A DNA stretch of 64,000 bases from assembly GCF_028687615.1 (NCBI RefSeq), contig NZ_JAQTZU010000008.1:1-64000 (forward strand). The letters are read 5' to 3'. Below the pieces are notes generated by a model. It was not told the DNA's origin and made no database searches. It was given only the letters and a program-made list of their open reading frames with translations. Position 1 is the first letter of the stretch. Each line of letters opens with the position of its first letter. Both the position numbers and the translations under genes were made by a program. Shown here piece after piece: positions 36,353 through 46,962 of this stretch. The DNA is from Methylovulum sp. (GTDB lineage Bacteria > Pseudomonadota > Gammaproteobacteria > Methylococcales > Methylomonadaceae).

Positions 36353-37303
36353 ATGCCTATAAAACTGGGTATGGTGATGGATCCCATCAGCCATATCAAC
36401 ATCAAAAAAGACACCAGTTTTGCCATGCTGTTGGAAGCGCAAGCCAGGGATTGGGAACTGCATTATATGGAACTCAACGACCTGTACATGCGTAACGGCA
36501 GAAGCTACGCCAGGACCCGCACCCTAAACGTACAACGCAATCCGGGTAATTGGTTTAGCTTTAGTGCGGAACAGGACATCCCGCTGGATGAATTGGATGT
36601 CATCATGATGCGCAAAGATCCTCCTTTCGATCAGGAGTATATCTATGCGACCTATCTATTGGAACGCGCTGAAAACTTGGGTGTTTATGTCGTCAATAAA
36701 CCGCAATCCTTGCGGGATGCCAATGAAAAATTATACACCGCTTGGTTTGCCGATTGTTGCGCCGATACGCTGGTCACCCGTGAACCCGCCAGAATCCGGG
36801 ATTTTTTACAAGAGCATCAGGAAATCATCTTAAAACCTCTGGATGGCATGGGCGGCACGTCGATTTTCCATTTACGCTTAGGCGACCCTAATCTCAGCGT
36901 CATTATGGAAATCATGACGCAATACCGTAGCCGTCATGTTATGGCACAAAAATATTTGCCAGAAATCAAAAATGGCGATAAACGTATTTTAATGGTCAAC
37001 GGGGAGGCGGTCCCGTACTGCTTGGCAAGGATTCCGGCGCAGGGCGAAACCCGTGGCAACCTCGCGGCTGGTGGTCATGGCGAGGGGCGTCCATTGACTG
37101 AACGCGACCAGTGGATTGCGAAACAAGTCGGTCCCACGCTACGCGAAAAAGGGCTGGTTTTTGTCGGTCTGGATGTGATCGGCGGCTCGCTGACCGAAAT
37201 CAATGTCACCAGCCCGACTTGCGTACAGGAACTTGACAGCCAGTTTAACCTCAATATTTCCGGGCTGTTAATGGATCATATTGAAACCAAGATTCAAGCA
37301 TGA
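36353..37303 (+). CDS. gshB: Glutathione synthetase
   Basis: ATP-grasp ligase that joins gamma-glutamylcysteine and glycine, cytoplasmic. The 316-residue product carries KLGMVMDPISHINIKKDTSFAM, MRKDPPFDQEYIYATYLLE, KPLDGMGGTSIF and LAAGGHGEGRPLTERD, with a VGLDVIGGSLTEINVTSPTC end, all GshB hallmarks. The ribosome-binding site AAGGAA is well placed. It overlaps tonB by 4 bases, so gshB-tonB are co-translated. Confidence 0.97.
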   Translation: MPIKLGMVMDPISHINIKKDTSFAMLLEAQARDWELHYMELNDLYMRNGRSYARTRTLNVQRNPGNWFSFSAEQDIPLDELDVIMMRKDPPFDQEYIYATYLLERAENLGVYVVNKPQSLRDANEKLYTAWFADCCADTLVTREPARIRDFLQEHQEIILKPLDGMGGTSIFHLRLGDPNLSVIMEIMTQYRSRHVMAQKYLPEIKNGDKRILMVNGEAVPYCLARIPAQGETRGNLAAGGHGEGRPLTERDQWIAKQVGPTLREKGLVFVGLDVIGGSLTEINVTSPTCVQELDSQFNLNISGLLMDHIETKIQA

Positions 37304-38172
37304 CAAAAAAGGCGGCTTTCAGATCCTCGCCGGTGATAAGCAATAACGATGCGATAATCATCGCCTTGTTTATTGCGGCAATCATCCATGTGATTGTGGT
37401 TTTGGGGGTTAATTTCACCAGCCCTAAACCGGAAAAGTTTAATCGCTCCATTGATATTACGCTGGTCAACACACCAGCGAAAAAAGCACCTAAAGCCGCT
37501 AGATTTTTAGCACCCGAACATCAAGTTGGTGCCGGCGACGCGGTGAAACAAACCGTACTCCCTAAACAACAATTGCCTAGCCTGGGCAACAGCGAACGTA
37601 AAATCATAAAAAAACCGGCGGAAATACAAAATAAACCCAAGTCTGTGGAAAAAATCCTGACCCAAAAAGCCGCCCCGCAAAAAGTTGATACGGACATCAA
37701 TCCCGAAGAGGGTGATAACACAGAACGCCCCCATTTGACGGAAGAAACCTTGCTTAACCAATTGGCGCAGCTAGGCACAGAAATAAGGTTGAGCCAGCAA
37801 AGCTCGGACGATAGTAAAATTAAATCCGTAAGCCAGGTCAGTGCGCATCAATTTATCGCGGCGCAATACCAAAAAGATTGGGAAGCGAAAGTGGAGCGCG
37901 TCGGCAATATGAATTACCCCGAAGTGGCCGCCCAAAAAAACTTTTCTGGACGCTTGACGATGGAAGTGGGCATCCGCAGTGATGGCGGTATTGACCATAT
38001 CTATATCAGCCGGTCTTCGGGTAATCCCGCATTGGATGAAGCCGCAAAAAATATTGTCAAAATGAGCGCTCCTTTTGCCCCGTTTTCAAGCGAATTACTG
38101 AAAGAAGTTAATGTCTTAATCATTACCCGCGTATGGAAATTCTCTGATGAATCCGGTATGAGCACCCATTAA
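37300..38172 (+). CDS. tonB: Energy transducer TonB
   Basis: A 290-residue inner-membrane-anchored protein that links proton motive force to outer-membrane TonB-dependent receptors. One TM helix (about 20-40: AIIIALFIAAIIHVIVVLGV) is followed by a Lys/Pro/Ala-rich spacer and a C-terminal TonB domain (YPEVAAQKNFSGRLTMEVGIRSDGGIDHIYISRSSGNPALDEAAKNIV). The signature IRSDG matches. It overlaps gshB. The ExbB/ExbD partners are not here. Confidence 0.92.
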   Translation: MTKKAAFRSSPVISNNDAIIIALFIAAIIHVIVVLGVNFTSPKPEKFNRSIDITLVNTPAKKAPKAARFLAPEHQVGAGDAVKQTVLPKQQLPSLGNSERKIIKKPAEIQNKPKSVEKILTQKAAPQKVDTDINPEEGDNTERPHLTEETLLNQLAQLGTEIRLSQQSSDDSKIKSVSQVSAHQFIAAQYQKDWEAKVERVGNMNYPEVAAQKNFSGRLTMEVGIRSDGGIDHIYISRSSGNPALDEAAKNIVKMSAPFAPFSSELLKEVNVLIITRVWKFSDESGMSTH

Positions 38173-38210
38173 CGACAGCCAACGCAACCTCTATTTGTGA
38201 TTTAAGCCGT

Positions 38211-38774
38211 ATGAATGAAGCCACTTATTTAAACAATCAATTCATCATCGCCATGCCAGGTTTGGCTGACCCGATTTTTTTCCACACGGTCACGTTTTTG
38301 TGCCAGCACAATAAAGAAGGGGCGTTGGGTATCGTCATCAATCGTTCCACCGACATGAAACTGGGTGACATTTTCAAGCAAATGAACATCCACTTTACCT
38401 CGTTGGCCGCTGCCGAGGCCCCCGTTTTTGCCGGTGGCCCGGTACAGCAGGAGCGTGGCTTCGTCCTGCATACCCCAGGTGGAGATTGGCATGCGACCTT
38501 GTCGGTCTCTGACAGTATCTCGCTGACCACTTCGCGTGATGTGCTGGAAGCCATTGCTGTCGGCGAAGGCCCCGAACATTATTTGGTCGCCTTGGGTTAT
38601 GCGGGCTGGGGTGAAGGCCAGTTGGAAAAAGAGATGATCGCCAATTCCTGGCTCAATACCCCGTACGGGCAAGACGTGTTGTTCACCACGCCAATAGACA
38701 TGCGTTGGAGTGCAGCGGCGGGCCAGATTGGCATCGACATCAATAAACTGACGACGCTGGCGGGTCATGGCTAA
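38211..38774 (+). CDS. YqgE/AlgH family protein
   Basis: A 187-residue UPF0301 protein: FIIAMPGLADPIFFHTVTFLCQHNKEGALGIVINRS at the start and VFAGGPVQQERGFVLHT in the middle. The role is unclear; genes are conserved next to ruvX. It overlaps ruvX by 8 bases. In Pseudomonas algH was linked to alginate regulation, but no general mechanism is accepted. Confidence 0.95.
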   Translation: MNEATYLNNQFIIAMPGLADPIFFHTVTFLCQHNKEGALGIVINRSTDMKLGDIFKQMNIHFTSLAAAEAPVFAGGPVQQERGFVLHTPGGDWHATLSVSDSISLTTSRDVLEAIAVGEGPEHYLVALGYAGWGEGQLEKEMIANSWLNTPYGQDVLFTTPIDMRWSAAAGQIGIDINKLTTLAGHG

Positions 38775-39231
38775 GCTTGACCCGCTCGCAGCCAAAACAA
38801 GCAACGGCACTTATCTAGGCTTTGATTTCGGCAATAAAAAAATTGGCGCCGCCGTTGGTGAAGCCATCACCGGAACCGCCAGCCCCTTGCAAACCATCCG
38901 TTCAATCAACCAAAACCCTGATTGGCAAACCATCGGCAAATTGATAAACGAATGGCAGCCCGCTGGCTTGGTCGTCGGCATCTCCAGGCAAGCAGACGGT
39001 ACCGACAATCCCATCACGCCGCGCATGTTAAAATTTTGCAGGCAATTGGAAGGCCGCTTCCAATTGCCCGTGTACCAACAGGATGAAACCTTGTCCACCT
39101 ACGAAGCCAAGCAGCTTTTGTTTGATGAGGTCAATGTCAACGCCACCAAGCTTTGGGCCGTCCAGGACCGATTGGCGGCACAGCTTATCCTGCAAAGCTG
39201 GCTTAACGATTTTACGAAAAGGACTATGTAG
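38767..39231 (+). CDS. ruvX: Holliday junction resolvase RuvX-like (YqgF)
   Basis: A 154-residue RNase H-like fold protein: YLGFDFGNKKIGAAVGEAITGTASPL (first acidic residue) and VVGISRQADGTDNP, with VYQQDETLSTYEA containing the acidic motif. Its genetic place, after yqgE and before pyrR, is conserved. Functions proposed are resolvase and 16S rRNA processing. It overlaps yqgE by 8 bases and its stop overlaps pyrR by one base. Confidence 0.95.
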   Translation: MAKLDPLAAKTSNGTYLGFDFGNKKIGAAVGEAITGTASPLQTIRSINQNPDWQTIGKLINEWQPAGLVVGISRQADGTDNPITPRMLKFCRQLEGRFQLPVYQQDETLSTYEAKQLLFDEVNVNATKLWAVQDRLAAQLILQSWLNDFTKRTM

Positions 39232-39737
39232 TGTTAGACATCAACGCATTGCTCGACAACCTTGAAAGCAGTTTGAACACGGTCATCATCGAAAGAAAGC
39301 TGAACCATCCACTCATGATCGGGTTACGCACCGGTGGGGTCTGGGTTGCTGAGCAACTGCATCAGCGGCTTCATATCGGCGAACCCCTAGGTTTGCTGGA
39401 CATCTCTTTTTACCGCGACGATTTTTCGCAGATTGGCGTACACCCGAATGTCAAACCTAGTTGTGTGCCGCCAAACATCGAAGGCCGGGATATTATTTTG
39501 GTTGACGATGTTTTTTATACCGGACGGACAGTCCGCGCGGCACTCAATGAAATTTTTGATTATGGGCGTCCCAATCAAGTCATTTTAGCGGTGTTGGTTG
39601 AACGCAATGGCAAACAAATCCCTATCACACCAGACTGCGCCGGTGAGCGCATTACCCTTGCCAGCAACCAGCGCGTCAAACTTACCGGCCCTGATCCATT
39701 AAAAATCCACATCATCAATACCGCCAGCCATGACTGA
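39231..39737 (+). CDS. pyrR: Bifunctional pyr operon regulator / uracil phosphoribosyltransferase PyrR
   Basis: A 168-residue PRTase-fold protein with the PRPP loop [18 protein letters not shown], an N-terminal [15 protein letters not shown] and RDD segment ([11 protein letters not shown]). It begins with GTG at 39231, overlapping the ruvX stop. In many bacteria PyrR binds pyr mRNA; in this cluster it precedes pyrB and pyrC' and overlaps pyrB by 8 bases. RNA targets are not visible upstream. It may have only UPRTase activity. Confidence 0.93.
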   Translation: MLDINALLDNLESSLNTVIIERKLNHPLMIGLRTGGVWVAEQLHQRLHIGEPLGLLDISFYRDDFSQIGVHPNVKPSCVPPNIEGRDIILVDDVFYTGRTVRAALNEIFDYGRPNQVILAVLVERNGKQIPITPDCAGERITLASNQRVKLTGPDPLKIHIINTASHD

Positions 39738-40692
39738 TAATTTGCAAGTAAATGCAGAAGGCAAACTGAAGCATTTTTTGACTATTGAAGGCCTTAGCAA
39801 AAAATTGCTGACCGAAATCCTCGACACCGCCGAATCGTTTGTCGGTGTTTCTGACCAGCAAATCAAAAAAGTGCCTTTGTTGCGCGGTAAAACCATCGTC
39901 AATTTGTTTTTTGAAAACAGCACCCGCACCCGCACGACTTTCGAACTTGCCGCCAAACGCTTGTCTGCGGATGTCCTGAGCATGAGCATCGCCACCTCTT
40001 CCACGTCCAAAGGCGAAAGCCTGCTCGACACCATCCGCAACCTGGAAGCGATGTTTGTCGATATGTTCGTCGTGCGCCACGCCATCAGCGGCGCGGCGCA
40101 TTTCATCGCCCAGCATACCGCACCGCATATCAGCGTCATCAATGCGGGTGACGGGCAACATGCCCATCCGACCCAAGCCATGTTGGACATGTTCACGATC
40201 CGCCAGATCAAAAAAGATTTCGCGCCGCTGCGGGTGGCAATCATTGGTGACATCCTGCATTCGCGGGTCGCCCGTTCACAAATCCAAGCCTTGAACACGC
40301 TAGGCGTCGCCGAAGTGCGGGTGATCGCCCCAAAAACCCTGTTGCCCGCGCATGTGGAGACGTTAGGGGTCACGGTCTCCCATAATTTGCCAGAAGGTTT
40401 ACAGGATATCGATGTCATCATCATGTTACGCCTGCAAAAAGAGCGCATGACGTCGGCCTTGTTGCCGAGTGAAAGTGAATATTTCAAATGCTTTGGCTTG
40501 ACCGAAAGCAAGCTGAAAATCGCCAAACCCGATGCGATAGTCATGCACCCAGGGCCAATCAATCGCGGCGTGGAGATTGAGTCCAAAGTCGCCGACGGGC
40601 AGCAATCCGTCGTCTTAAAACAAGTCAGCAACGGCATTGCCGTGCGTATGGCAATCATGTCGATGGCTATGCAGCCGCAGGGAATTTTATGA
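39730..40692 (+). CDS. pyrB: Aspartate carbamoyltransferase catalytic subunit
   Basis: A 320-residue ATCase: [22 protein letters not shown] (carbamoyl phosphate loop), the SSTSKGES loop, [17 protein letters not shown], and [11 protein letters not shown] near the end. It is the class that forms a complex with an inactive dihydroorotase-like protein (PyrC') rather than PyrI. It overlaps pyrR by 8 and pyrC' by 4 bases. No pyrI is present. Confidence 0.97.
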   Translation: MTDNLQVNAEGKLKHFLTIEGLSKKLLTEILDTAESFVGVSDQQIKKVPLLRGKTIVNLFFENSTRTRTTFELAAKRLSADVLSMSIATSSTSKGESLLDTIRNLEAMFVDMFVVRHAISGAAHFIAQHTAPHISVINAGDGQHAHPTQAMLDMFTIRQIKKDFAPLRVAIIGDILHSRVARSQIQALNTLGVAEVRVIAPKTLLPAHVETLGVTVSHNLPEGLQDIDVIIMLRLQKERMTSALLPSESEYFKCFGLTESKLKIAKPDAIVMHPGPINRGVEIESKVADGQQSVVLKQVSNGIAVRMAIMSMAMQPQGIL

Positions 40693-41978
40693 TGGATAGG
40701 ATACACATCAAGCAGGGGAGGGTTGTTGATCCCGCCAATGAAATTGACCGCATCGGTTCGGTTTATATCGCCGAGGGCAAAATTGTTTCCGTCATCAATG
40801 CGCCAGCCGACTTTACCGCCGATATCGTCATTGATGCCAGTAGTCAAATCGTCTGCCCAGGCTTTATCGATTTGAGCGTGCGGCTGCGCGAACCCGGACA
40901 AAGCCGCAAGGCCACTTTTAAAAGTGAAACCCTGGCGGCCGCCAGTGCCGGAGTCACGAGCATGTGCCTGCAACCGGACACCAAACCGGTGATTGACACC
41001 GCCGCCGTTGCCGAATTGATCAAGGAATTGGCGGACAAAGCAGGGTACCCGCAAATTTATCCTATCGCCGCCCTGACACAAAAGTTGGAAGGCAATGAAT
41101 TAAGTTCGATGCTGGCACTGAAAGAAGCGGGCTGTATCGCTGTCGGCAACGCCAACCAACCGATACGCAATTTACTGATTTTAAGGCGGGCGATGGAATA
41201 TGCCGCCAGCCATGATTTGTTGCTGATGTTCCGCCCTAACGACTATTGGCTGGGCAATAACGGTTGCGCCCATGAAGGTGCGGTCGCCACGCGCTATGGT
41301 TTGCCCAGCATTCCCGACGCAGCGGAAACCATCGCGCTCGACCAATGTCTGGAATTGGCGGAATTGACCCGTTGCCGGGTGCATTTCGGGCAGATAAGCT
41401 GTAAACGCTCGGTCATCAAAATCCATCAGGCTAATAAATATGGCCTGAATGTCAGTGCTGATGTCGCCATCCATCAGTTGCACCTGACCGAAAATGATAT
41501 AAAACCGTTTGACAGTGCGTATCATGTCCTGCCGCCTTTACGCACCGAAGCCGACAAGCAATATCTTAGGCAAGGATTGGCTGGCGGAACCATCACCAGC
41601 ATCTGCTCGGATCATCAACCACACGATATAGACGCTAAATTGGGTGCATTTCCAGAAACAGAACCGGGTGTTTCATCGCTGGAAACCCTATTGCCATTGA
41701 CGCTGAAACTGGTCGCACAACATGCCATCACGCTGGAACAAGGCATTGCCGCGTTAAGCCAGCATCCGGCGCGGATTCTTAAATTGCCACGCGGTGCCTT
41801 GACTCCTGGATTTTCCGCCGATGTGTGCATTTTTGATCCCGAACTGGATTGGCAGGTTAATGGCGCCAATTGGCTAAGCCGTGGTATCAACACACCGTTC
41901 TGGAACCAAAGCTTAAAAGGCCGGGTGACCTATGCCTTACAAGCGGGCAAATGTATATTTTCTTTGCAGGCCAGTTAA
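40689..41978 (+). CDS. pyrC': Dihydroorotase-like protein PyrC' (probably non-catalytic)
   Basis: A 429-residue amidohydrolase-fold protein in the dihydroorotase family. The zinc-binding HxH of active enzymes is replaced: the segment reads [10 protein letters not shown] with Ser63 and Arg65. Other family regions are kept ([56 protein letters not shown]). In Pseudomonas PyrC' is a non-catalytic subunit needed to hold the ATCase dodecamer, and the same role is inferred here. An active pyrC must be elsewhere. It overlaps pyrB by 4 bases. Confidence 0.92.
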   Translation: MMDRIHIKQGRVVDPANEIDRIGSVYIAEGKIVSVINAPADFTADIVIDASSQIVCPGFIDLSVRLREPGQSRKATFKSETLAAASAGVTSMCLQPDTKPVIDTAAVAELIKELADKAGYPQIYPIAALTQKLEGNELSSMLALKEAGCIAVGNANQPIRNLLILRRAMEYAASHDLLLMFRPNDYWLGNNGCAHEGAVATRYGLPSIPDAAETIALDQCLELAELTRCRVHFGQISCKRSVIKIHQANKYGLNVSADVAIHQLHLTENDIKPFDSAYHVLPPLRTEADKQYLRQGLAGGTITSICSDHQPHDIDAKLGAFPETEPGVSSLETLLPLTLKLVAQHAITLEQGIAALSQHPARILKLPRGALTPGFSADVCIFDPELDWQVNGANWLSRGINTPFWNQSLKGRVTYALQAGKCIFSLQAS

Positions 41979-42633
41979 GGGCAAAGGATTTTGAGGTCGA
42001 ACCCTAGGCCATGTTATTAAGCCGAGGCGTGCCCGGCTTTCAGTCGTGATCTTAACCCAACCGTTTTAGCCGGTGGTTGTTTAGTCTGTAAGCTTCTGAA
42101 AATATCCCGAATAATCCCCAAGGCAAGCCTATGGCCCCGCCAAACGTTTACGCCAACCCAAACAGTTCCCTTAAATTTAAGCGTTATCAATTGGATTGGG
42201 TGGATGGCTTTTGGGTTTAACCCAAACCAGTGTCAGCTTTTTTAACAAATAAAACGCCACAAATTGAGTTTGAGTCTATCGTAAACCCAGCAATCGTTAG
42301 TTTTGTTGGTGATAGGGTAAGGGGCTGGATGCCCCTGTCCCCACAAGAGGTAAACTCCATTACCCCGCCGCAACAACCCCTCCCATACCCACAAAACTAA
42401 TTGTCACATAGACGATTTAGTGGCACGAATGCCAAAACAATACGGCACAAGAAGAGATTTACTAGCAAGTAATCACAGCCCGCCTTAATTTTATATTTGA
42501 AAATCCATTCCTATTACGCCAATAAAAACATAAATTTAAAACATTTCAAGGTGTCGATTGTTTTTACAAACAAGCAATTGAAAACAAAACCCAAATCCAG
42601 TAACTTATTAAATTGAAAATATATTAATTTTTT
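41979..42633. other. Long intergenic region
   Basis: 655 bases without a gene between pyrC' and the sigma-54-like site. It is of mixed composition on the left and very AT-rich from about 42480 on. No ORF above 60 codons, tRNA or repeat family member is supported. Confidence 0.35.
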
Positions 42634-42649
42634 TGGCATATATAATGCT
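42634..42649 (+). promoter_or_regulatory. Sigma-54-like promoter of the PEP-CTERM gene
   Basis: TGGCATATATAATGCT fits TGGCACRNNNNTTGCW with two mismatches, and GG and GC are 10 bases apart. It lies about 100 bases upstream of the start codon. PEP-CTERM genes are known to be controlled by the PrsK/PrsR pair through sigma-54 in some Proteobacteria. A sigma-70 -10 (TATAAT) overlaps it, so a sigma-70 reading is possible. Confidence 0.5.
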
Positions 42650-42748
42650 CATGGCGTATAAAGTTGTGTGGCAAAGCACCTGTGCAATGTTGTGCTGAAT
42701 AACCCATCGCTTTCACAATGTTAATTAACAATTTTTAGGACGCTTCCC

Positions 42749-43483
42749 ATGCCAAATCTCATGAAAATAAACTTGGCAATTATTAGCGCCGTGATGCTAT
42801 TGCTGTTCGGGTTTATAACCCCGGCAACGGCTACAACATTGACCGTGACCAATGTCAGGCTGCCATCAGGCACACCGTTTGATTTAAAAATTACGGGAGG
42901 GATTTTTGGCTCCAATGTACGTTCGGTCACCCATCCTTATGCAGGGCAAATTTTATTGGACACCCAAGAATACGGCACAGTAGCCACTTGGTGCGTGGAT
43001 GATTTGCACGCTATTTATCTGGGCGGTCATTACAGCTATACCACGGGTATATTGCAAACAGACAACAGCGGTGGCACCGTAAGTGGTTCAAATCCGCTAA
43101 GCGGGCAGCAAATCCATGATGTCATGGCTTTGGTGAGCTATGGCAACAATTTGTTATATTCCACGCCAGCAGGGCCAAATCATGATTTGATTTCAGGCCA
43201 GATCCAGGCGGCTATTTGGGGGGTTATTTACGCCGCCACGGTTACCGCCATCAGCGGAACGGATCCTGTGGGTGCATTGGCTTTTAGCCAAGGAGTTGTA
43301 GGCTTAAGGGCATTGGCACCAAGCTTGTCGCCCGGCAACGCTTTCGCTTTATTCAACTTAGACGCCAACGGACTGATACTTAGCCAAGTATTGATGGGGT
43401 CTTTCGTTCCAGAACCAACGACCTTGGCATTGTTGGGGATTGGTTTGGCAGGTGCATTTTTGCGTAGACGCCGTATCGCTTAA
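42749..43483 (+). CDS. PEP-CTERM sorting domain protein
   Basis: A 244-residue secreted protein: signal peptide (residues 1-29, LAIISAVMLLLFGFITPATA), a beta-rich body of Thr/Gly/Asn-rich sequence, and the C-terminal sorting signal VPEPTTLALLGIGLAGAFL followed by a short basic tail (residues about 220-244). Such proteins are processed by exosortase/EpsH at the membrane and linked to exopolysaccharide or floc matrix. No exosortase gene is in the window. The start at 42749 has AGGA 9 bases ahead; M5 is an alternative. The gene is followed by a terminator. Confidence 0.9.
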   Translation: MPNLMKINLAIISAVMLLLFGFITPATATTLTVTNVRLPSGTPFDLKITGGIFGSNVRSVTHPYAGQILLDTQEYGTVATWCVDDLHAIYLGGHYSYTTGILQTDNSGGTVSGSNPLSGQQIHDVMALVSYGNNLLYSTPAGPNHDLISGQIQAAIWGVIYAATVTAISGTDPVGALAFSQGVVGLRALAPSLSPGNAFALFNLDANGLILSQVLMGSFVPEPTTLALLGIGLAGAFLRRRRIA

Positions 43484-43511
43484 GCAAGCGGCTCAAAAAA
43501 CCAACATAGTT

Positions 43512-43540
43512 AAAAAAGGCCGCTATTGCGGCTTTTTTTT
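43512..43540 (+). terminator. Rho-independent terminator
   Basis: AAAAAAGGCCGC and GCGGCTTTTTTTT form a stem with a TATT loop and T-run 28 bases after the PEP-CTERM stop codon. Confidence 0.85.
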
Positions 43541-43566
43541 GCATCCAGCCTTACAAAAACAAGCTC

Positions 43567-44103
43567 TTACGGCAAATATAGCAAGACATACACCGCCCCG
43601 GCCCCTCCATCTTTGGGGGCGGCAGAACAAAATGCCTGCACATCTTTATGTTGCCTTAGCCATAAATTGATATTGTTTTTTAATATCGGATACTGACCTT
43701 GAGAGCGATAGCCCTTGCCGTGGACAATATGGACACAGTGGCAACGCGCTTTGACGCACTCACGCAGGAAACCTAGCAGCTCGCTTTTCGCTTCAATACT
43801 GCTCAATCCGTGAAGGTCAATTTCCGCTTCCGGCGCAAAATATCCTTGACGCAACTTCAGTAAGTTGTTTTTAGGTATGCTCTGGTGGGCATAACTAATT
43901 TCATCTTCGTTTCCAACCACCGGAACGGCTACTTCGAATGAATGGTCCAGATGATCTTCAATATCCACGAGTTTAGGCCTTGGGAAGGGCTTGGGTTTGC
44001 TTTGCCCAGAATCATGCACATTGTCATTTTTTACTGAGCGTACCTTCCCAATTGCCCGCCGGAATAAATCCCGATCTTCTTCACTAAGGAATTTTTTTGT
44101 CAC
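43567..44103 (-). CDS. Smr domain protein
   Basis: A 178-residue protein with a C-terminal Smr domain (about 95-178: EIDLHGLSSIEAKSELLGFL and HIVHGKGYRSQGQYPILK) and a basic N-terminus. Family members (SmrA/SmrB) are endonucleases; SmrB rescues collided ribosomes, and the HGKG loop is typical. It starts with GTG and is divergent from surE. Which subfamily it belongs to is not decided. Confidence 0.9.
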   Translation of the reverse strand: MTKKFLSEEDRDLFRRAIGKVRSVKNDNVHDSGQSKPKPFPRPKLVDIEDHLDHSFEVAVPVVGNEDEISYAHQSIPKNNLLKLRQGYFAPEAEIDLHGLSSIEAKSELLGFLRECVKARCHCVHIVHGKGYRSQGQYPILKNNINLWLRQHKDVQAFCSAAPKDGGAGAVYVLLYLP

Positions 44104-44177
44104 GAAAGCTGATTTTGTTGGCTATAGTTGCTAGTATGTTCGATTTTATAGCTTATTCTGCATCAGGGCGATAGGTA

Positions 44178-44933
44178 ATGCATATTTTGTTAAGTAATGA
44201 TGACGGCTATTTGGCTGAAGGCCTTTCTGCACTAGCCAATGCACTACGGGAACACGCAGATATTTCCGTAGTCGCCCCCGACCGTAACCGGAGCGCGGCC
44301 AGCAATTCTTTAACCTTGGAAATGCCTTTGCGGGCATATCATGCCCATAATGGCTTCATTAAAGTAGACGGGACACCTACCGATTGTGTGCATCTAGCCA
44401 TCACTGGCCTGCTCGAACAAGAACCGGATATGGTGTTTGCCGGCATTAATCATGGTTCCAATTTAGGTGATGACGTGCTGTATTCCGGCACGGTTGCCGC
44501 CGCCACTGAAGGGCGTTTTTTAGGGCTTCCGGCCGTTGCCATCTCCCTGGTCGGCAGCAATCCTGTACATTTCGATACGGCGGCCCAGGTTGCTGTGACA
44601 TTGTTAAAAAATTTGCTTCAAAAACCACTGCCCCAAGACACCATTCTCAATGTGAATGTACCAGACCTACCCTTGGGGGCTATAAAAGGCTATCAAGCCA
44701 CCCGCCTAGGGCAACGGCACAAAGCTGAACCCGTGGTAAAAAGCCAGGATCCACGAGGCCGGACCCTTTACTGGGTTGGTCCCCCTGGTGCAGAACAAGA
44801 TGCCGGAGCGGGTACCGATTTTTTCGCTGTTGCCGAAGGCTTTATCTCGGTCACCCCCTTACAGCTCGATTTAACTTGGTATGAACGCATAAACCAACTA
44901 AAAGCCTGGTTGCCCAAGGAGCATCGCCCATGA
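44178..44933 (+). CDS. surE: 5'/3'-nucleotidase SurE
   Basis: A 251-residue metallophosphatase: [20 protein letters not shown] (metal-binding DD), [19 protein letters not shown] and [26 protein letters not shown], typical of SurE. It overlaps pcm by 4 bases, a classical pair. In related bacteria rpoS follows; here dctA comes instead, on the other strand. Confidence 0.97.
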   Translation: MHILLSNDDGYLAEGLSALANALREHADISVVAPDRNRSAASNSLTLEMPLRAYHAHNGFIKVDGTPTDCVHLAITGLLEQEPDMVFAGINHGSNLGDDVLYSGTVAAATEGRFLGLPAVAISLVGSNPVHFDTAAQVAVTLLKNLLQKPLPQDTILNVNVPDLPLGAIKGYQATRLGQRHKAEPVVKSQDPRGRTLYWVGPPGAEQDAGAGTDFFAVAEGFISVTPLQLDLTWYERINQLKAWLPKEHRP

Positions 44934-45592
44934 CCTTAGATTTGCAAGGCATAGGGATGACGTCGCCGCGCACCCGCAAACGCATGGTGCAACGTTTAGA
45001 AGAACAAGGCATTACCGACAACAGCGTTCTTGAAGTTATGCGCAACACCCCCCGGCATATTTTTGTCGATGAAGCACTCGCTAGCCGTGCTTATGAAGAC
45101 ACCGCACTACCGATAGGCTTTAACCAAACCATTTCACAACCTTATATCGTTGCCAGAATGACTGAATTGCTTTTGCTATCGGGGCGATTATCCAAAATTT
45201 TGGAAATTGGCACGGGTTGCGGTTACCAAACGGCAATTCTGGCGCAATTGGTTGATCATGTTTATTCGGTGGAAAGGATTCTCGCGCTACAAAAAAAAGC
45301 CAAGGACATCCTTTGGAATTTGAAACTCAAAAATATCAGCTATCTTTACGGGGACGGTAATTTGGGTTGGGCGGATTATGCGCCCTTCGATGGCATTCTG
45401 GTTGCCGCCGCAGCAGATGAAGTTCCAGAATCATTATTACAACAACTGGCAATTGGCGGCGTACTGGTCATGCCCGTTGGTGAAGCGGGCGGCCTACAAA
45501 TTTTGCAACGGGTCACGCGGACTAGCATCAATTACAAAACGGAATATCTGGAGGCTGTTTCTTTTGTTCCTTTTTTACCAGGCAAAGAATAA
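44930..45592 (+). CDS. pcm: Protein-L-isoaspartate O-methyltransferase
   Basis: Repairs isoaspartyl damage with SAM. The 220-residue product has [27 protein letters not shown] (SAM motif), [16 protein letters not shown] and [20 protein letters not shown]. Overlap with surE of 4 bases (ATGA). It converges with dctA, with 5 bases between stop codons. Confidence 0.96.
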   Translation: MTLDLQGIGMTSPRTRKRMVQRLEEQGITDNSVLEVMRNTPRHIFVDEALASRAYEDTALPIGFNQTISQPYIVARMTELLLLSGRLSKILEIGTGCGYQTAILAQLVDHVYSVERILALQKKAKDILWNLKLKNISYLYGDGNLGWADYAPFDGILVAAAADEVPESLLQQLAIGGVLVMPVGEAGGLQILQRVTRTSINYKTEYLEAVSFVPFLPGKE

Positions 45593-45597
45593 GGCCG

Positions 45598-46848
45598 TCA
45601 TTTTTCATTCAGCTCCATCGACAACCGGGTTTTATCTAGGGCGTTTTCCCAACGGGCGGCAACCACGGTAGCTACCCCATTACCGATCAGATTGGTCAAG
45701 GCGCGGGCTTCGGACATAAAACGGTCTATCCCAAGAATCAATGCCAAGCCTTCAACGGGTATCGTCGGCACGGCGGACAAGGTTGCTGTCAAGGTAATAA
45801 AACCACTGCCCGTAATACCGGCAGCCCCTTTTGATGTCAGCAACAACACCCCCAGCAAGGTTAATTCTTGGCTTAATGTCAGTGGCGTGTTGGTGGCTTG
45901 CGCGACAAAAACTGCCGCCATCGTCAAATAAATCGAGGTGCCGTCAAGATTGAAAGAATATCCGGTAGGAATGACTAAACCCACCACCGATTTCGCACAG
46001 CCCAGCCGTTCCAGTTTAACCATGATACGTGGCAGTACCGATTCTGATGAAGATGTACCCAGCACAATGAGCAATTCATCTTTGATATAAACGATGAATT
46101 TGATCAGATTAAAGCCATTCCATTTGGCAATCAGTCCTAAAACCCCAAAAATAAACAACCCGCAAGTCAAATAAAAACTGCCCATCAATTTCGCCAATGG
46201 AACCAACGAATCCACTCCGTATTGGCCTATCGTAAAAGCCATCGCTCCAAACGCGCCGATTGGAGCCAATTTCATAACCGTCTCGACGATACCAAACAAA
46301 ACCTCTGAAATTTTGCTGATAAGGGCTTGCACTTCAGTTCCCTTATCACCCAGGACGGCGAGTGAACAACCAAACAACACAGCAAACAGCAGCACTTGGA
46401 GTATGTCGCCTTTGGCAAAGGCATCAACAGCACTAACCGGAATGATATTTAGAAGAAAATTGACCGTCCCCTGAGTTTTAGCAACTTCGGTATAACTTTT
46501 AATGCCTTGGGTATCCAGGGTACTGACATCAATATTCATGTCGGCACCCGGTTCGATGATATGCACCACCAGCAAGCCGATTAGCAATGCCAGGGTACTG
46601 GCCACTTCAAAATACAACAGCACTTTAACGCCGACACGCCCAACCCGCTCCATGTTCTGCATACCGGCAATACCCGTCACCACGGTGCAAAAAATGATAG
46701 GTGCGATCAGCATTTTGATCAGCTTGATAAAGCCATCACCCAGCGGCTTCATGGCTGTCGCAGTCCCAGGATAAAAATATCCAAGCACAATCCCTAGGGC
46801 AATGGCGGCGAGAACTTGGACATATAAGTAGCGATGGAGGTTTTTCAT
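45598..46848 (-). CDS. dctA: C4-dicarboxylate:cation symporter (DctA/GltP family)
   Basis: A 416-residue sodium or proton-coupled symporter for succinate, fumarate and malate. Family motifs are [26 protein letters not shown] at the start, [21 protein letters not shown] (serine-rich hairpin loop HP1), [25 protein letters not shown] (TM7) and the [14 protein letters not shown] segment of HP2. The ATG at 46848 fits the family start; the ORF extends three codons further by a TTG. It stands alone on the minus strand and a DctBD system is not seen. Confidence 0.93.
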   Translation of the reverse strand: MKNLHRYLYVQVLAAIALGIVLGYFYPGTATAMKPLGDGFIKLIKMLIAPIIFCTVVTGIAGMQNMERVGRVGVKVLLYFEVASTLALLIGLLVVHIIEPGADMNIDVSTLDTQGIKSYTEVAKTQGTVNFLLNIIPVSAVDAFAKGDILQVLLFAVLFGCSLAVLGDKGTEVQALISKISEVLFGIVETVMKLAPIGAFGAMAFTIGQYGVDSLVPLAKLMGSFYLTCGLFIFGVLGLIAKWNGFNLIKFIVYIKDELLIVLGTSSSESVLPRIMVKLERLGCAKSVVGLVIPTGYSFNLDGTSIYLTMAAVFVAQATNTPLTLSQELTLLGVLLLTSKGAAGITGSGFITLTATLSAVPTIPVEGLALILGIDRFMSEARALTNLIGNGVATVVAARWENALDKTRLSMELNEK

Positions 46849-46962
46849 GATAACCAATCAATAAATCGGCTATGGCTAAAATTTTTATTGCCCAACCCTG
46901 TTACGCCATTTAATTGATTAGGGTATTTCTGGCAACAACCCTGTTTTGCATCACAACATAAA

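Noticed and set aside
42613..42646. Sigma-70 promoter TTGAAA..TATAAT upstream of the PEP-CTERM gene
   Set aside because: The spacer is too long (22 bases) for a standard sigma-70 promoter; the -24/-12 reading fits better.
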